Source of the DNA: Umbellularia californica
Lineage: Eukaryota; Streptophyta; Magnoliopsida; Laurales; Lauraceae
Direction of reading: 5' to 3'
Length of the DNA stretch: 64,000 bases
Assembly: GCA_028538565.1 (NCBI GenBank)
Contig: JAPQWN010000001.1
Location: 10,860,001 to 10,924,000, forward strand
Below are positions 35,451 through 47,563 of the stretch, in pieces. Position 1 is the stretch's first letter. Every line of letters begins with the position of its first letter. The position numbers and the translations under genes are program-made. The notes beneath the pieces are model-generated. The model made no database searches and was not told the DNA's origin. It worked only from the letters and a program-made list of their open reading frames with translations.

Positions 35451-36353
35451 GGTTGGGGCCCATCAAGCAATTCTCACGTCACGGAGCTCCCATCAAACAT
35501 CCAAGAGATGTGCACGTGTCGGGCTGTGACCGGCAAGAAGTAATCCCACGGCTAAAACTGCCACGTACTCCGGGCCTCTGCTTAGGATTATCCACACTAG
35601 ACCACCTCCATTGCCACGTAGACGCCACGTGGCATCTCGTCCCAGTCAGCACTCTCCTACCATCTTTATATCTGTCGTCTGCTCCCGTCAATCATTTCCA
35701 GGTTCTTCCCCCGCAAATCTCCGAAACCCCGAGTGTCCGACGGGCGACTTAGCCGGAGAATCCAGAAGACGCCGGATCTGCGATCTCCCTCATCGGAAAA
35801 ATGAAAATTCCGGCCATTTCCTTGCCGGAAATCGCCGACCCTTGAAAATTTCCGCACGAACTCGTCATTTGCTTCGATCGCTTTCGAAAAGATCAAGCAA
35901 AAGCGGATTTTGCAGAGGTCTTGAAGAAATTCCTTGCTTGTAGCAAGAAACAGAAGAAAGCGATTAAAGGATCGTTCCAATGAGTATCGGATTCCTTGTC
36001 GAGTCTTGTATTTCTATGAAAATGAAGATTTCTTCTTACGATTCTATCGCTTTGTAGCAGAATCGGTTGATTTGTGTTGAAATAGGACCATTTCGCGTTT
36101 GATTAGGGATTTTGGTGTGGAAAAGGGACGATCGGAGAGAGTCATGATGTCGTCATGTTTTGCAAATTTCTTTATTTAGGATCTTTTTGACTTCGTTGGA
36201 TTAGAGTTTACATTAGTTGCTGTCAATTGAGAGGTTTCTCTCCAGGATCGTCATCGCTTGATCTGTAGATGATGGATTAACTGGTGATTTCTCTTGATCT
36301 CGGTGAAAGTCAGAGGGATCTCCTCGCTTTCGAGTTTCGACTTCGTTTTCGAG
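35451..36353 (+). promoter_or_regulatory. Promoter and leader of the DUF506 gene
   Basis: Upstream of the start codon lies a group of ACGT-core sites: GCACGTGTCGG at about 35512, CCACGTACTCC at about 35561, GCCACGTAGAC at about 35613, and the perfect palindrome GCCACGTGGC at 35624-35633. These are bZIP/bHLH targets (ABRE/G-box), so abscisic-acid or stress control is a reasonable inference. A TTTATAT TATA-like element at about 35663 follows. The transcript start is then near 35690 and the leader about 660 nt long, with several upstream ATGs; a leader intron is possible but not identified. Confidence 0.6.
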
Positions 36354-37676
36354 ATGAAGATCCAGCCAGTTGATCCTTCCCCTGTTCCGAAAGTACCGTC
36401 TCGGACCGATCAGGCAAAACCTGTCGCCAAATCGCGCTTCAAGCGACTCTTTGAGCGGCAATTCCCTGGCTTCCTACGCGTCTCGTCATCAGAAAAGCTG
36501 GCAGGCGGTGGCGTAGAGCAGCATTGCAGCAAAGAAGGCTGCAGCACCGATCTCGAGCCCAGCTCTGTTTGTTTAGCGAAGATGGTGCAGAATTTCATTG
36601 AGGAAAGCAATGAAAAGCAGGCCAAATGTAACAGAAACCGATGCAACTGCTTCAATGGAAACTGCAGCGACAGTTCTGATGACGAACTAGATCTCTCAGG
36701 AGTCACTGCTGATGGTCCAGCATTCGACGCCTGCGAGATTCTCAAGGTAAAAATGATCGAGATCGCCTGAATTTCTCTTCGATTGCTCGATCAATACTAT
36801 ACTATTGCAGTAGAATTTAACTTTTTATGTTATCATTTCTCCCTGCGTATCAGAGCTTGGTTCCATGTTCTAGCGTATCGGAGCGAAATCTCCTAGCCGA
36901 CACGGCCAAAATCGTTGAGAAGAACAAGATCTGCAAGCGTAAAGACGATTGCAGAAGGATCGTTACCGACGGCCTTTCGTCTCTCGGATACGATGCCTCA
37001 GTTTGCAGATCTCGTTGGGAGAAGTCCCCTTCCTTCCCAGCTGGTACTCATCTCTCTCTTCTACTTGGATTCTCATTCTTTTTAGTATTGTAGTGAAAGC
37101 TTCGAGTTCATGTCTTTTCGTGTTTTTTTTTGGATTTCAGGGGAATACGAATACGTTGATGTGATCGTAGAAGGCGAGCGTCTGTTGATAGACATCGATT
37201 TCAAATCGGAATTCGAGACCGCACGATCAACCAAGAACTACAGAGCGATCCTGCAATCTCTGCCGTCGATCTTCGTCGGCAAGCCAGACCGCCTGCAGCA
37301 GATTGTTTCGGTCGTTTGCGAGGCCGCGGGGCAGAGCCTGAAGAAAAAGGGACTGCATTTTCCGCCGTGGAGGAAACCAGAGTACATGAGAGCGAAATGG
37401 CTCTCTCCTTACCAACGCCTGAAACCAGTCGAAGAAAGCCAACGCCAGAACTCTAACTCGCCCTGCGAGATCAAAACCAGACATTTCTCTGGCGAATTCG
37501 AGCTGATTTTCGGTGAGAAGAACTCCGGCGAGTCTGTGTCGGCTCCTGAAAAAAATCCCGGCGAGGAGAAGATAACGGTCGTTGTGTCGACATGGCAGCT
37601 ACCGGCGATCAAGCCTAGAGCTTCAGGAGGGAAGATCGTTACCGGTTTAGCTTCTCTTTTCAGGGATAAACCATAA
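36354..37676 (+). CDS. DUF506 / PDDEXK_6 family protein (3 exons, 372 aa)
   Basis: Exons: 36354-36746, 36854-37043 and 37141-37676. Both introns are GT-AG (106 and 97 bp), and the joined frame is 373 codons with the stop. The start was chosen at 36354 because the family begins MKIQP; an in-frame ATG 20 codons upstream adds nothing recognisable. Landmarks: MKIQPVDPSP (1-10), a basic SRFKRLFERQFP segment near 28, a Cys-rich acidic run CNCFNGNCSDSSDDELD near 103, the conserved SRWEKSPSFPAGEYEYVDV across the exon 2/3 junction, LLIDIDFKSEFE (209-220, the nuclease-like acidic core), and PPWRKPEYMRAKW (269-281). The family (PF04720) is plant-specific with a PDDEXK-like fold; some Arabidopsis members limit root-hair growth or respond to stress. 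The biochemical activity is not established and catalysis is not claimed. Length is typical and the gene looks intact. Confidence 0.92.
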
Positions 37677-37815
37677 ATCCTTCTTCTTCTTTTTTTGTGT
37701 TTGTTGTGAGAGAGTTACTGCAATCGGATATATTAACGTTTTAATCCCCTTTCCTTTTTTGTCGCAAGGGCTGTAAGAAGGCTTCTAATTTCACTGATGT
37801 TATATACAATAAAAT
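37677..37815 (+). terminator. Probable 3' UTR and polyadenylation region of the DUF506 gene
   Basis: A T-rich stretch follows the stop, and an AATAAA-type signal occurs at about 37807 (TACAATAAAATCAC). The cleavage site is inferred. Confidence 0.5.
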
Positions 37816-39910
37816 CACAGTACATAGTAATAATGATATAAACAATGCTCTTCTTCTTCTTCAAATTCACAGGTAAATTAGACCCGTCTATATCCCATTT
37901 AGACGTCTGTTTGTTTGTGTATACACAAATCCCATTGAGAACTTGTAACCATCTGTTTTCGTTTGCACTCAGCACCACAGGTTCACAAACACCCACTTTG
38001 GATTCTCATGAAATCAGCAACTTGTTTTCTTCTTTAAAATCGTTTCCGTTTGTGGTTCCTGAAAGTGAAAGCTCCTCCAGCGGCGGTTTCACGAAAAGAA
38101 ACAAAAGACATAGAAGCTTAGCAGGAGGAGCTCTCGCCTCTCTCTTTCTGTGATGACGGCAGGCTCGTACCGTCTCGAACTCCGTGCCTGCTGAGGTAAA
38201 ACCAAAATCCCATGAGATTGGTATGATCCCCTCTCTCTCTCTGTCTCTAAATTCACTGCGAAAAACCGCCCCCTTAGATAAAACCGCGCTTGCTTGCAAA
38301 ACTACCTAAATCGCATTCCGGTTTATTGGTTGTTTCTGCATATTGCCACGTAAGGGTGAATCTTCATCTTTGGGTGAGTTTGATACGGTTTGGATCCTTC
38401 ACATTCGAGGCAATCACTCAAACCTCGGATGTGTGATCGCATTTACATCGAGAACAGGTAAAGTAAATTACGGAAAAGTAGAGTCATACTCATGCATGAG
38501 TAAAATAAAGAATGTCAGGGAGAAGTATCATTATTTCCTTTTAGGTTTGTCATTTGAAAATATCATTAACTACTGGCCTGTAGTTTTTACTGTCGATGAT
38601 GAATGCAAGTGGAGTCCACTCTATCTTTGTGGTCATTTGTGATATAACAAATTGACTTCTTAGTTTGGAAATTTCAATTTTTTTTGAGAAGAGTGAATAT
38701 GGTTGATATATGGTGCTCAATGGACTGCAACAGATTTAGTTAATAGATGGTAAGTTTGGGCACATTTGGAGTTGATTTAATAAAAAAATAAGTATTAAGA
38801 CTTCAATTTTAGAATTTGTAGAGAGAGAGAGAGAAAGCAGTTAAGTCATTTCACATCTGCTATTAATGCTATTCTGAAGATTTAAATGGCAACATGATAT
38901 TCATGATTCATCAAACTCCTATGTTTAATTAAGGCAAAATGTAGGTACTATTTTGAGAATTTTCCAAATTTAGAAGATAAAAACCAAAACAACAGAACGA
39001 TACAATATGATTCTTGTTAAAAGTACTGGACCATTGCTTGTACCTGGCCATTTCTCAGCTGGGTTAAGAACATAGTGCAGTTTATTGATCATTCAAATGT
39101 AAATTGATTCCTTCACAAGAGAGAATTTCTCCTGTGGGCTTCATTGCTAAAATTTACAGATGTCATGCATTTATCCTCGAAAAAGTCTAAATGGACCGAA
39201 TGAAGTTGGGGACCGAATCACCAAGTGCATGATGTGAACAATGAGAGAATTTAACCTTTTGGGGGAGCGGGAGAGAAAAAAAGCACGAGAGAGATGTTCA
39301 ATCCCAAATTCGGGTCCGAATTGGGTCCATGTAGACTCTTTGTTTACCCTCACTTGTAAACCGTTTATAACGTACAAATATCTGACTCATCTCAGTTCTA
39401 GCGATCGTGGACAATTTAAACCATGATACAATTCAAATTGTGATTATTGCTTCCAGATTTCCAAGCACTTGCAGAGTACCAAAGCAGGACCTTTCTTTTC
39501 CACCGCAATCATTGTCCTTATTTCTCAATATATTATAATGAGAGGGTTGCTTTTTTAATACCCCTTTGTTTGAACTTTGAAGTGTAGATTCTCTTCCCCC
39601 ATAACAATGCCACAAGGAGGCAGGCATTCTGGAAAACACTCTTCTTACAATAGGACTCTGTATTGTCTTTCTCAACAGGGGATCTGCCCCTTTTTTATCA
39701 GGCCCCTGCACAAACATGACACATCTATCCCAGTGAATCACCACTTTTTTCCAATTTGAAAATAATCTGGCATTAGTGATTAAGACTTGGGGTATTTGGC
39801 CCACCCTCAATCCACATTCTGCTCAATTTGTTGTCCTACCCTTTTGATTATTATGCATTTAGATCACCTCACCCAAATGCAATTTAAGTTTAAAAAAAAA
39901 GGTAGCAGGC
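37816..39910. other. Non-coding intergenic stretch
   Basis: Frames at 38343-38642 (+) and 39433-39810 (-) are 99 and 125 codons long but show no domain I recognise and no supporting splice structure. They could be decayed coding sequence. A GA tract occurs at 38820-38834. Confidence 0.4.
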
Positions 39911-40208
39911 CATTTTGAAGTTGGTCTGGTTGGAAAAAACGCAGATGAGATAATGACCCTTTAGAAAAAGCAAAATTCTCAATTGTACTGTAACCTCTTT
40001 ATCCAAACTATTGCTCTTTAATTTTTTTGTCACTCACATCTGGATTACTTACCCAAGTGCATTTTGAAGTCGGTCTGGTTGGAAAAACATGCATCTGAGA
40101 TAATGACCCCTGTATAAAAGCAATTTTCAATTTCACTGTTACTTGTTATCCAAACAGCTGCTGTTTTCTTTTTGAATCACCCACATTTGGACAACCAACG
40201 AAGGCTTT
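39911..40208. repeat. Diverged tandem duplication, period about 149 bp
   Basis: CATTTTGAAGTTGGTCTGGT at 39911 recurs as CATTTTGAAGTCGGTCTGGT at 40060. Both are followed by GAGATAATGACCC, a CAATTT..ACTGT block and TTATCCAAAC. Confidence 0.85.
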
Positions 40209-43200
40209 TGCAACCATATGCTCTTATGCCACCAAACAAAAACTAGTCTCAGACTCTCAGTCCGGGAGACCCTATAATAATCCTAATCCATCCTCTTCAT
40301 CCTTTCTCAAAAATAAAAGGTCAGCATCAATATTGTTGGTTTTCGATTTGTGCAATGTATTACAACGGATCACCTACAATGCGCTTTTCTCACCTCTGGT
40401 GGGCTCTCCCGCATGAACGATATGTGATTTTTTATTCATATATTTTATAAAAGCGAGATCTCTGAATTAATGACATTGATAAAAAAAAAAAAATTTGGCA
40501 GGACAGTATGTACTGGAGTGCGGCAGGTGAGAGTTACCCCTAGCTTGAGTGTGCCCCTCAGAAAGTATATCATTTCGTCATTTCATCAGGCTATTTGTGG
40601 GCCTCTTTCCTGTAACCGCAAACAACAATAAAAGTCACTGGTTGCTAAAGTTTTGACAAAATAATTGAGTAAGAAAGCAACGTTCTACCTACTCTTAACC
40701 CTTTACGTCCTCCACTTTTCCTTTCTAACTATCCTTGCCAGGAATCCGAGATATCTTGTGATTGCTTGCAAATTTTATTTTAGCCTATCAGTGCTACCAA
40801 ACACTGAAAAGCTTTCAAACAACCTAAATCATCTATCTATCTGTTTTATATAAAATGCAATCATCATACTCCTGGTTTTATGTATCATATATTCCCATTC
40901 TATCTTATCTTAATAATTCCTTCACTATTGTAATTTATAATTTATTTGGAGCCTACGAGAAGATGTCACGGAGTCTTCAATTAGGTCTTGGTAGATTTCT
41001 CTAATAAGTAGCCTCCTAAATAAGAGTGGACCCAAGGACAAGGGCCTGGTGCTGAAGCCCGCACTCATGTCCGACAAAGTTCAAAATTTTTAAGAACCCC
41101 TGCAAATTATGTGAATTAACATGTTTTTTTATTTAAACATTTTTCCGTTCCCTCAATAGTTCTTTTACATAGAGCCACCCTAAGTTGAATATCCTAAGTC
41201 CGCCCCTCGCCCTGCTCCTAAACGCTACACTTCCGGCACTAGTAAAGCATGGTCTCAAACATGGTTTGGACATTGTATCAGCCAAAGACAGAACCTTTTA
41301 TATTGGGAAATGTATTGGTTAAGAAGTATTATCTCACTATGTATCAGACCTTCTTTCTAGAAGAAAGAAATTTAAGATATGGAGAGTAAATTAAAATAAT
41401 TGGAAACCCTGAATCCTGATTTTATAGATTTTTTCTTTTCACAAAGGGCCCCTCTATTATTGAATAACATTAAAAAGACTCATGCATTGTTGTTTTTTTT
41501 TTATTAATAAAACCACCTTTGCCCATAATTAGTCAATTCATCCTTGAATTTGAAAATTGATATGTTTTACTATTTTGAAGTTAAGAAAATAATCTATATG
41601 ATTGATTCTCTTGATCCTACATCTTATTGTCAATAAATTATAAAGAAAACAAAATGTAAGCTTTTTTCTTCTTTTCCTTGCTTTTTTTCCGGATGATGAG
41701 TGAGTGGTAAAGTATTCTTGTGATAATTTGCTTCCCCAGATATCGATCCTGGGTGGCTATGTGAGATGAGAAACCATTAATCACTAGGGTATGTCGTATT
41801 TCTCAAAGTTAGATTTATTATTATCCCTCCTAATTGAAGAATTTAAAATTTTCATTTTTTTTCTTTCTTTCAAAGGAAACTATCCATAAGATTTAGAGTA
41901 CATTTGTGTAGCCACATTTCCGCAAAAGAGAAAAGGAAATGGAGATGTGTTTTTTCTTTCATTCCTTTTCCCTCATTGGATGCAACGTGAGATGTGATGT
42001 GAATTAAATTGAACGTTCATATTAAGAGACATGAAAAGAAGATAGGTCAAATAAAAAAGGTACTAAATCTTAAAATTTACTTTATGGACCTTTTGTCATT
42101 TTGGGGCATGAGAAGGTACCATTTTGACTTTCTTAGTAAAGAATTGAGAGCTTTTCTTTATTTAGAGAATAACTTTTTGACCTTTTTAATTAGAAAAGAG
42201 GAAGATGCGATTTTTTAAATTTGGTATTCCTTGATATGATCCATCCCCCCCTCCCCCCCCCCCGTTTTTTTTTTTTTTTGATTTCTTACAGTAATCATTC
42301 ACTTTAATTCACTTCACAAGTGAATTACCTAAAAAGGCTAAGGAAAAGCAATATATTTTAAAATGCATGTTAGATAACAGGTGAGGAATATGTTATGAAT
42401 ATCCGGATTTAAAGATTCCTCACTGCCACAAACTTGAGCATTCTTCATTGAGAATTTGTATAACCAAGTAAATTTCATTGATATCTGTGCCCTCGGTGCC
42501 TATATTTGAGAAAAAATATGTACTGGTTCATAAACTTGCAAAACTGATGATTTTCCAATCTCATGATGCAACTTGTGATGGATCAATGGCCAATAATCAA
42601 GAAGCGTCAGGCCATTGATCCATGAAGATGTCCAGGTTCAGCTTTTTGGGTCATAAATGGTGCTGGCATACTGTCAAAAGAGGGTAAATTTTTTTGCAGG
42701 ATTCTTTGCTCCTTAATTAGTTTGCAGGTGCACTGCTGAAGAGGATTAAACTGCTGAAACCCAGAATTGCACTCATAAAATATTAGATTAGATGTATTAG
42801 ATTGTTGGTTTACAACCTGTCAGATCACATCAATTTACAGCTGATGAATTTTAATAGTATGCGTTGATGGTGCCATGTGGTCCTCAATTACTGGTGGCTT
42901 GTTGCAAGAAAATGTAGGGGCATTTGCATTGCGTGGCGTGGAAAGCAGATTGCAAATACTCAAATATAAAATTAGAAATCAGATCATCCTCAGATTGTCC
43001 TCTGTCTGTAATCCAATAAACCATTGATTAAGCTATATTTTTCAATGGGTTGTTTATGGTGGGATCTGGTCTAACAGATGTTGCCAATGCATTAAACTTT
43101 CTGTTGATGTTATTGTGATATTAATATCTTATAGATATTAATGTGTCTGACATAGTCTCTACTGCTTGAGCTGACTCCATTGTTTGAAAATTTTTTGTTG

Positions 43201-45087
43201 AATTCAAGCCGGCCTATTAAAGATCATTGGTACAGTCAATTTTGGATCCAACTTTTAGATTGAAGACCAAATTCATGAAGAGACTTTGAACATCATAAAA
43301 GCCCTTCTCGTATGTGGCAGCAGAACACAAGGTTGGAAAAATAAGATTCAATGTGGTCACGGGAAAGTCGTCTTTCATTTAAAAGTACTTTGGAAAAAAC
43401 TAAATATTTATTCAGTTTTAAAAATATATAATTTGCCTGTATTCATGATAATTAATCTAAATTAATTTACGTATTTTGTAAATATGGAAATAAGAATAAA
43501 AGAAAAAAAATATTTATAACGACAAAATTTTCTTTTATATATATATATATATATATTGTGATCCTAGGCCTCTATCCAAGCTGTTAAGGCTTTCGAAATT
43601 CAAACCATCTAGTCGGCCTGTCTAACTAAGATACATGTCCAGGTTTGCCTAAATGGACTTCGATTTGAGGCCAAATTTCGGCCAGATTCAAGCCCTTTAA
43701 AGCCTTAGGCTTGTCTCCTTGTAGCTTTTCTGAGGAAAATTCCTGATTTTAGAAATTTCTAACATAATATAACGGCTAGTCCCCTTAGCATTTTAAATTA
43801 CTTAGTTTTACTGCAATAGTTTTACTGCAAGTTCTCGTGATTCCAATCTGCTTAACAAGTGACAAATGACCTTGGAAATTCTCAAAGTTTCAACATGAAT
43901 TCCTTTGGGGAAAACATTTGGAGCATTCTAGACTTCTCTGAATTGTTGTTAGAAAAAAAAGGGCTTATCCTGAACTCAAAGCAACTAATTGTACTTTGAC
44001 CCATCAACCATAGCTAAATCAGTCAGGGTAATCTTTTCTTGTTCAAGTTAACTCTTCTAAACTTGAGACTGCCTTTGAATTACATTTCCAACTCCAAAAA
44101 TTAAACAGGTCAAATCTGAACTAGGTCCAATTAATGAATCCAACTCAACCCATCACACCTGTTTTACCTTCAGAGAGTAAAAAAAAATGACTGAACCCAT
44201 TACACCCTAAATACAGTAGTTTTTGCATTCCCATCAAAAGTGGTAGATGGTTTCTATCAATCTGGTCCATTCAATCTTAGGAAAATGGCTTCTAATCTGT
44301 GCTATTGTTAGTCTATCAGTACATTTCTCATTCGCGTCACAGGGTTTCATCTAAACCGTCCATCTCACATGCCCCAAAATTCCAATCCATATTAGGGCTA
44401 ACACATGAGTGAAATTTCACTATGTCTTGAGCTGATGGAGAAACTGAAATCTGTTCTTGCGTCAGTTCTTGGCTTGATGCATCATCTAGTGACTACTCCA
44501 CTCTAACCTACCCGTTTCTCTACTTTTTTGGATGCATCCTTTTCATGAGATTGGATGAGAATTTCTGGAGTATCCTTTGGGTGTGTCCTCTTTCCTCAGT
44601 GTATGGGCTGCGATTCATTCAAGTATAAGAACCAAAATTCCATATAAGATAGATTTTGGACCTTATGGGATTGATTTTCTGGGTGCAGAACCAGTTTTCA
44701 TGATATGATGCAAGATGAATCTTCATTCCCCCCATAACCAATCAATACATCTAAATCAGTTTTTGGATAACTTACAAAATGATTTGGGGCAGGGGTACAT
44801 CAACCGGTCCCCATGTCTTGTAGCTACAGCTATACATATAGGCTTTTCAAGAAACTGAAACAGGGCATGGGTGTGATACTAAATTCTACATTTCTAACAT
44901 AGATAGGGTTGAATTGCGGATAAGTGGTGCTATCACTCCTATATAATATATTTTTTTGGTACCCAACTAAGGGCGTGGGGACCCATTAAAGACCCGTCCT
45001 TGGGAGGTAATATCCACTCCCGTGATAAGAAACTTTGTACCTTGAGATAAAACATCCTTGAACCCTCAATGCTAAGGTGAGCACAGT
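40209..45087. other. Long non-coding stretch
   Basis: About 4.9 kb of AT-rich DNA without a supported gene. It holds a C-rich homopolymer next to a T run (42244-42280), a TA microsatellite (43535-43557), and a possible weak SINE-like segment near 41690-41820 with a GAGTGGTAAAG box-A-like and ATATCGATCCTGG box-B-like sequence. No complete element was delimited. Confidence 0.4.
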
Positions 45088-45230
45088 GTAGGATCTTACA
45101 CCCCATTGAGCTACCACTTAATCTAAAACCAATTTGTGATGGAAACCGACACAACAATGGTTTTATTGTGAGGGCTCGGTTTTGACCACAATTATGAGCA
45201 CTAAGGAGCGAGTGTGGACATTGACCACAA
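45088..45230 (-). repeat. Copia 3' LTR-like segment
   Basis: Minus-strand sequence starting TGTGGTCAATGTCC and ending GTAAGATCCTACA lies just downstream of the copia RNase H remnant. The same segment recurs at about 63084-63231, where it is followed by a tRNA-primer-site-like motif, so both are best read as short LTRs (about 145 bp) of one family. The borders are approximate. The part also resembles a tRNA (TAGCTCAATGGGG), so a SINE was considered. Confidence 0.55.
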
Positions 45231-45269
45231 TAAACGGGTTCTTAATCTCTCCCTCGGCTCATGAGCAGG

Positions 45270-45807
45270 GTTCTACCATAGCCACGCATGCCATGGTTTT
45301 GCAAAACTCATGCTTGTCTTTATGTAAGGCTCTGACCATCATATCCAAACCATTCTTGTTGGTATGGCTCTTCTCCAAGTCTTAAAAGCTTCTTTTGTTT
45401 AGAACATCTTGGATCCAATGATATCTCACGTTTATGTGTTTAGACTTGAAATGTAAACTTGAGTTTTTACTAAAATGGATGGCAGTCTGAATGTCACAAT
45501 GAACAACATATTTGTCTTGTATTATGCCAAGTTATTTAAAGAACCTCTTCATTAGGGTTGTAAATGGAACGGTTCTAGATCGGAACCATAGTGGACCCGA
45601 AACCGTTTCTAAATAATGATTCCGGTTTTGACTCGGAACCTATTTTGTTGGTTCAAGACTCAGTTCCGATAGGAAAATCTGGAACTGGATCCAATTAAAG
45701 GATTGAAATCTAGTTTCAAAATTGATTTTAATTTCTCTTTATCTTTCATTTTTCTTAAAATAAGCATATCATTCAACTTATAACAGTGCATCAAATCTAC
45801 TACCTCC

Positions 45808-45838
<31 letters not shown>

Positions 45839-46185
45839 AATGTCAATTTTTTTTTTTAATTTTGAGGTATAATTTGCAATATCAAAGGTTCATATGTTGG
45901 GTCCACGGGTCAGAACGTATATGGACCTAGAACCAAACCCGTTTATGAATCGGAACCTAAATTGGGTTTTAGACCTACACCCGTTTATGAATCAAAACCT
46001 AAAATAAGTTCCAAACCAGATTTTGGCGGGTTAAAACTTCCGGATAATCGGAGAATCGAATACTCGTTTGCAACCCTACTCTTCATCCGCGATATTTCTT
46101 TGCAAGCTTCTTTGATTCCAATACATTCGACCTCTTAAGTAGACAAAGCCAAACAACTGCCCTGACGCCCAACCATTTGGGAAAC
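45270..46185 (-). pseudogene. Ty1/copia retrotransposon RNase H remnant, split by a hAT element
   Basis: On the minus strand, 46185-46079 encodes a piece resembling the copia stretch ahead of and including the second acidic residue (ALST..VECIGIKEACKE), and 45552-45270 continues with VVHCDIQTAIHFSKN, SKHINVRYHWIQDVL and LEKSHTNKNGLDMMV. That order (active-site HCD, then KHIDVRYHF-like, then the terminal ADMLTK-like region) is the C-terminal end of copia polyproteins. At least two in-frame stops and the 526-bp insertion make it non-functional. Only the 3' end of the element is recognised. Confidence 0.8.
45553..46078. mobile_element. hAT-type non-autonomous element (526 bp) with perfect target duplication
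   Basis: The ends TAGGGTTGTAAATGGAACGG and TAGGGTTGCAAACG (reverse complement of the right end) are inverted repeats. Identical 8-bp flanks CTCTTCAT sit at 45545-45552 and 46079-46086. The interior has GGAACC/GGTTCC-type words in both orientations and a TA microsatellite at about 45813-45837. There is no transposase frame. It belongs to the same family as 58564-59134. Confidence 0.93.
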
Positions 46186-47370
46186 CTCAAGCTCTCTCCT
46201 CTATCATACTTTGAACCTAGATAATAAAACACGATTGTACCTTTGGACGTACCTAGATATTAAGTCATACCATTTTGAAGGTGCCACATGCCCACAAATG
46301 ATTTGAGTGGAAAGTGCTCACCATCCACTGGACCTCAAAATTCAAACCGCCTCACAATGATGGTTTACATCCAAAATCGCCCATGCTGGTGTGTCGCTAA
46401 ACCTGATGTTTCATATGGGATGAGATATCATCAATTGCTGTTGCCAAAGATGTTGACTACTTGCCCCTTACTTGAATGCCATTCTAACTAGGAAAGCGAA
46501 ATATGAGAATAATTGCTTTATGACCACAAGGGAGAAGCTCAGAGTACAGGATAAGGTTTTAATCACCAAAATAAACTAACATGATGCATGGACACCATGC
46601 TTTTGGGCATAACTTAATTTATATAATGACACCTTATACACCCTAACCTAAGGACCAATGCAGGCATTCGAATCAATGGATTTAAAGAGCGCGTTTCGTT
46701 TTCCAATAAATTTACTTGGAATTTCTTTTAAAAAAAATTCAGATGATCAAACCTTTAAATTCATCAAAGCCCTTCAAAAAGACCATTATCCTTCCACCAT
46801 TAGCCAAATCCAAGTCATTTATCAAACTCTAGAGCCTATTAATACTCTAACCATATAAAAGAAAACACCCATGATTTTGAACCCCCATTCCATTCCATTT
46901 AGGCCTAAGTATTCTCAGCCCTGCATCATTTATGGACCAACATGGCCAACAATCTTTTAACCCATGTGCATGTGCAAGTGAGAGGAGAGAGGCATCATGG
47001 TTTCCTCACAACCATGTATTTGAAGCAACTGAGCCTCTTCCTGAGTCTTTGGTTACACAGTACTCATGAAGTCAATAAATTAGCACCTCCTTTAACATAT
47101 ATTTTCAAACTCATCTAATTCTGAACTGGTGACAAGGATGACTGATCCAATTAAAAGATCACGAACTAAAGCATTTCTCTTGGCACCTTAATCCTACAGG
47201 GAGGTGGTAGTAGACACAGATTAAACTAAGATCCATAGTTTTAAGCATGGGTGCTTGCCTAATCGACTCTCGGCCATAGAAAGAGCACGGACACAAATAT
47301 CCAATACAGCTTATACCTACTGGCGTATCTATGACACAGTGTGGCTTATTAGTGAAAAATGTGCTAATCT
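46186..47370. other. Non-coding intergenic stretch
   Basis: May contain further decayed copia sequence near 46186-46240. Otherwise nothing is recognised. Confidence 0.4.
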
Positions 47371-47547
47371 TTTTTTTTTTTGATAACGTAGGGTTCCTAG
47401 CCCTTTGGGCCAGAATAATCTCTACGGGCCCAGGAGAGAAAGCCGGGTAAAATTCCCCTGTAGGCCCAGTGTGGTAGTGCAATTTCGAACCCACAACCTC
47501 CGGGTGCAAACCGTGGTCCTAAGCCAACTGAGCTACCCCTCGGGGTT
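47371..47547 (-). mobile_element. tRNA-derived SINE with perfect 16-bp target duplication
   Basis: On the minus strand the element starts near AACCCCGAGGGGTAGCTC, with box A TAGCTCAGTTGG (47524-47535) and box B GGTTCGAAA (47483-47491), a tRNA-like head, then a GGGCC-rich body and a 3' A-tract. Identical 16-bp direct repeats AAAAATGTGCTAATCT flank it (47355-47370 and 47548-47563), as expected for LINE-driven insertion. The perfect repeats indicate a young insertion. Confidence 0.93.
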
Positions 47548-47563
47548 AAAAATGTGCTAATCT

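Noticed and set aside
35611..35943. Overlapping open frames of about 100-110 codons on both strands
   Set aside because: They sit in the GC-rich promoter and leader of the DUF506 gene, show no domain and do not join to its exons.
39433..39810. A 125-codon minus-strand frame
   Set aside because: No recognisable motif, surrounded by AT-rich repeats; unsupported without a search or transcript.
44945..45125. A tRNA-derived SINE
   Set aside because: TAGCTCAATGGGG and GGGTTCAAGG resemble boxes A and B, but the first part is shared with 63.1 kb where a copia primer-site motif follows, so an LTR explains it better. Not fully excluded.
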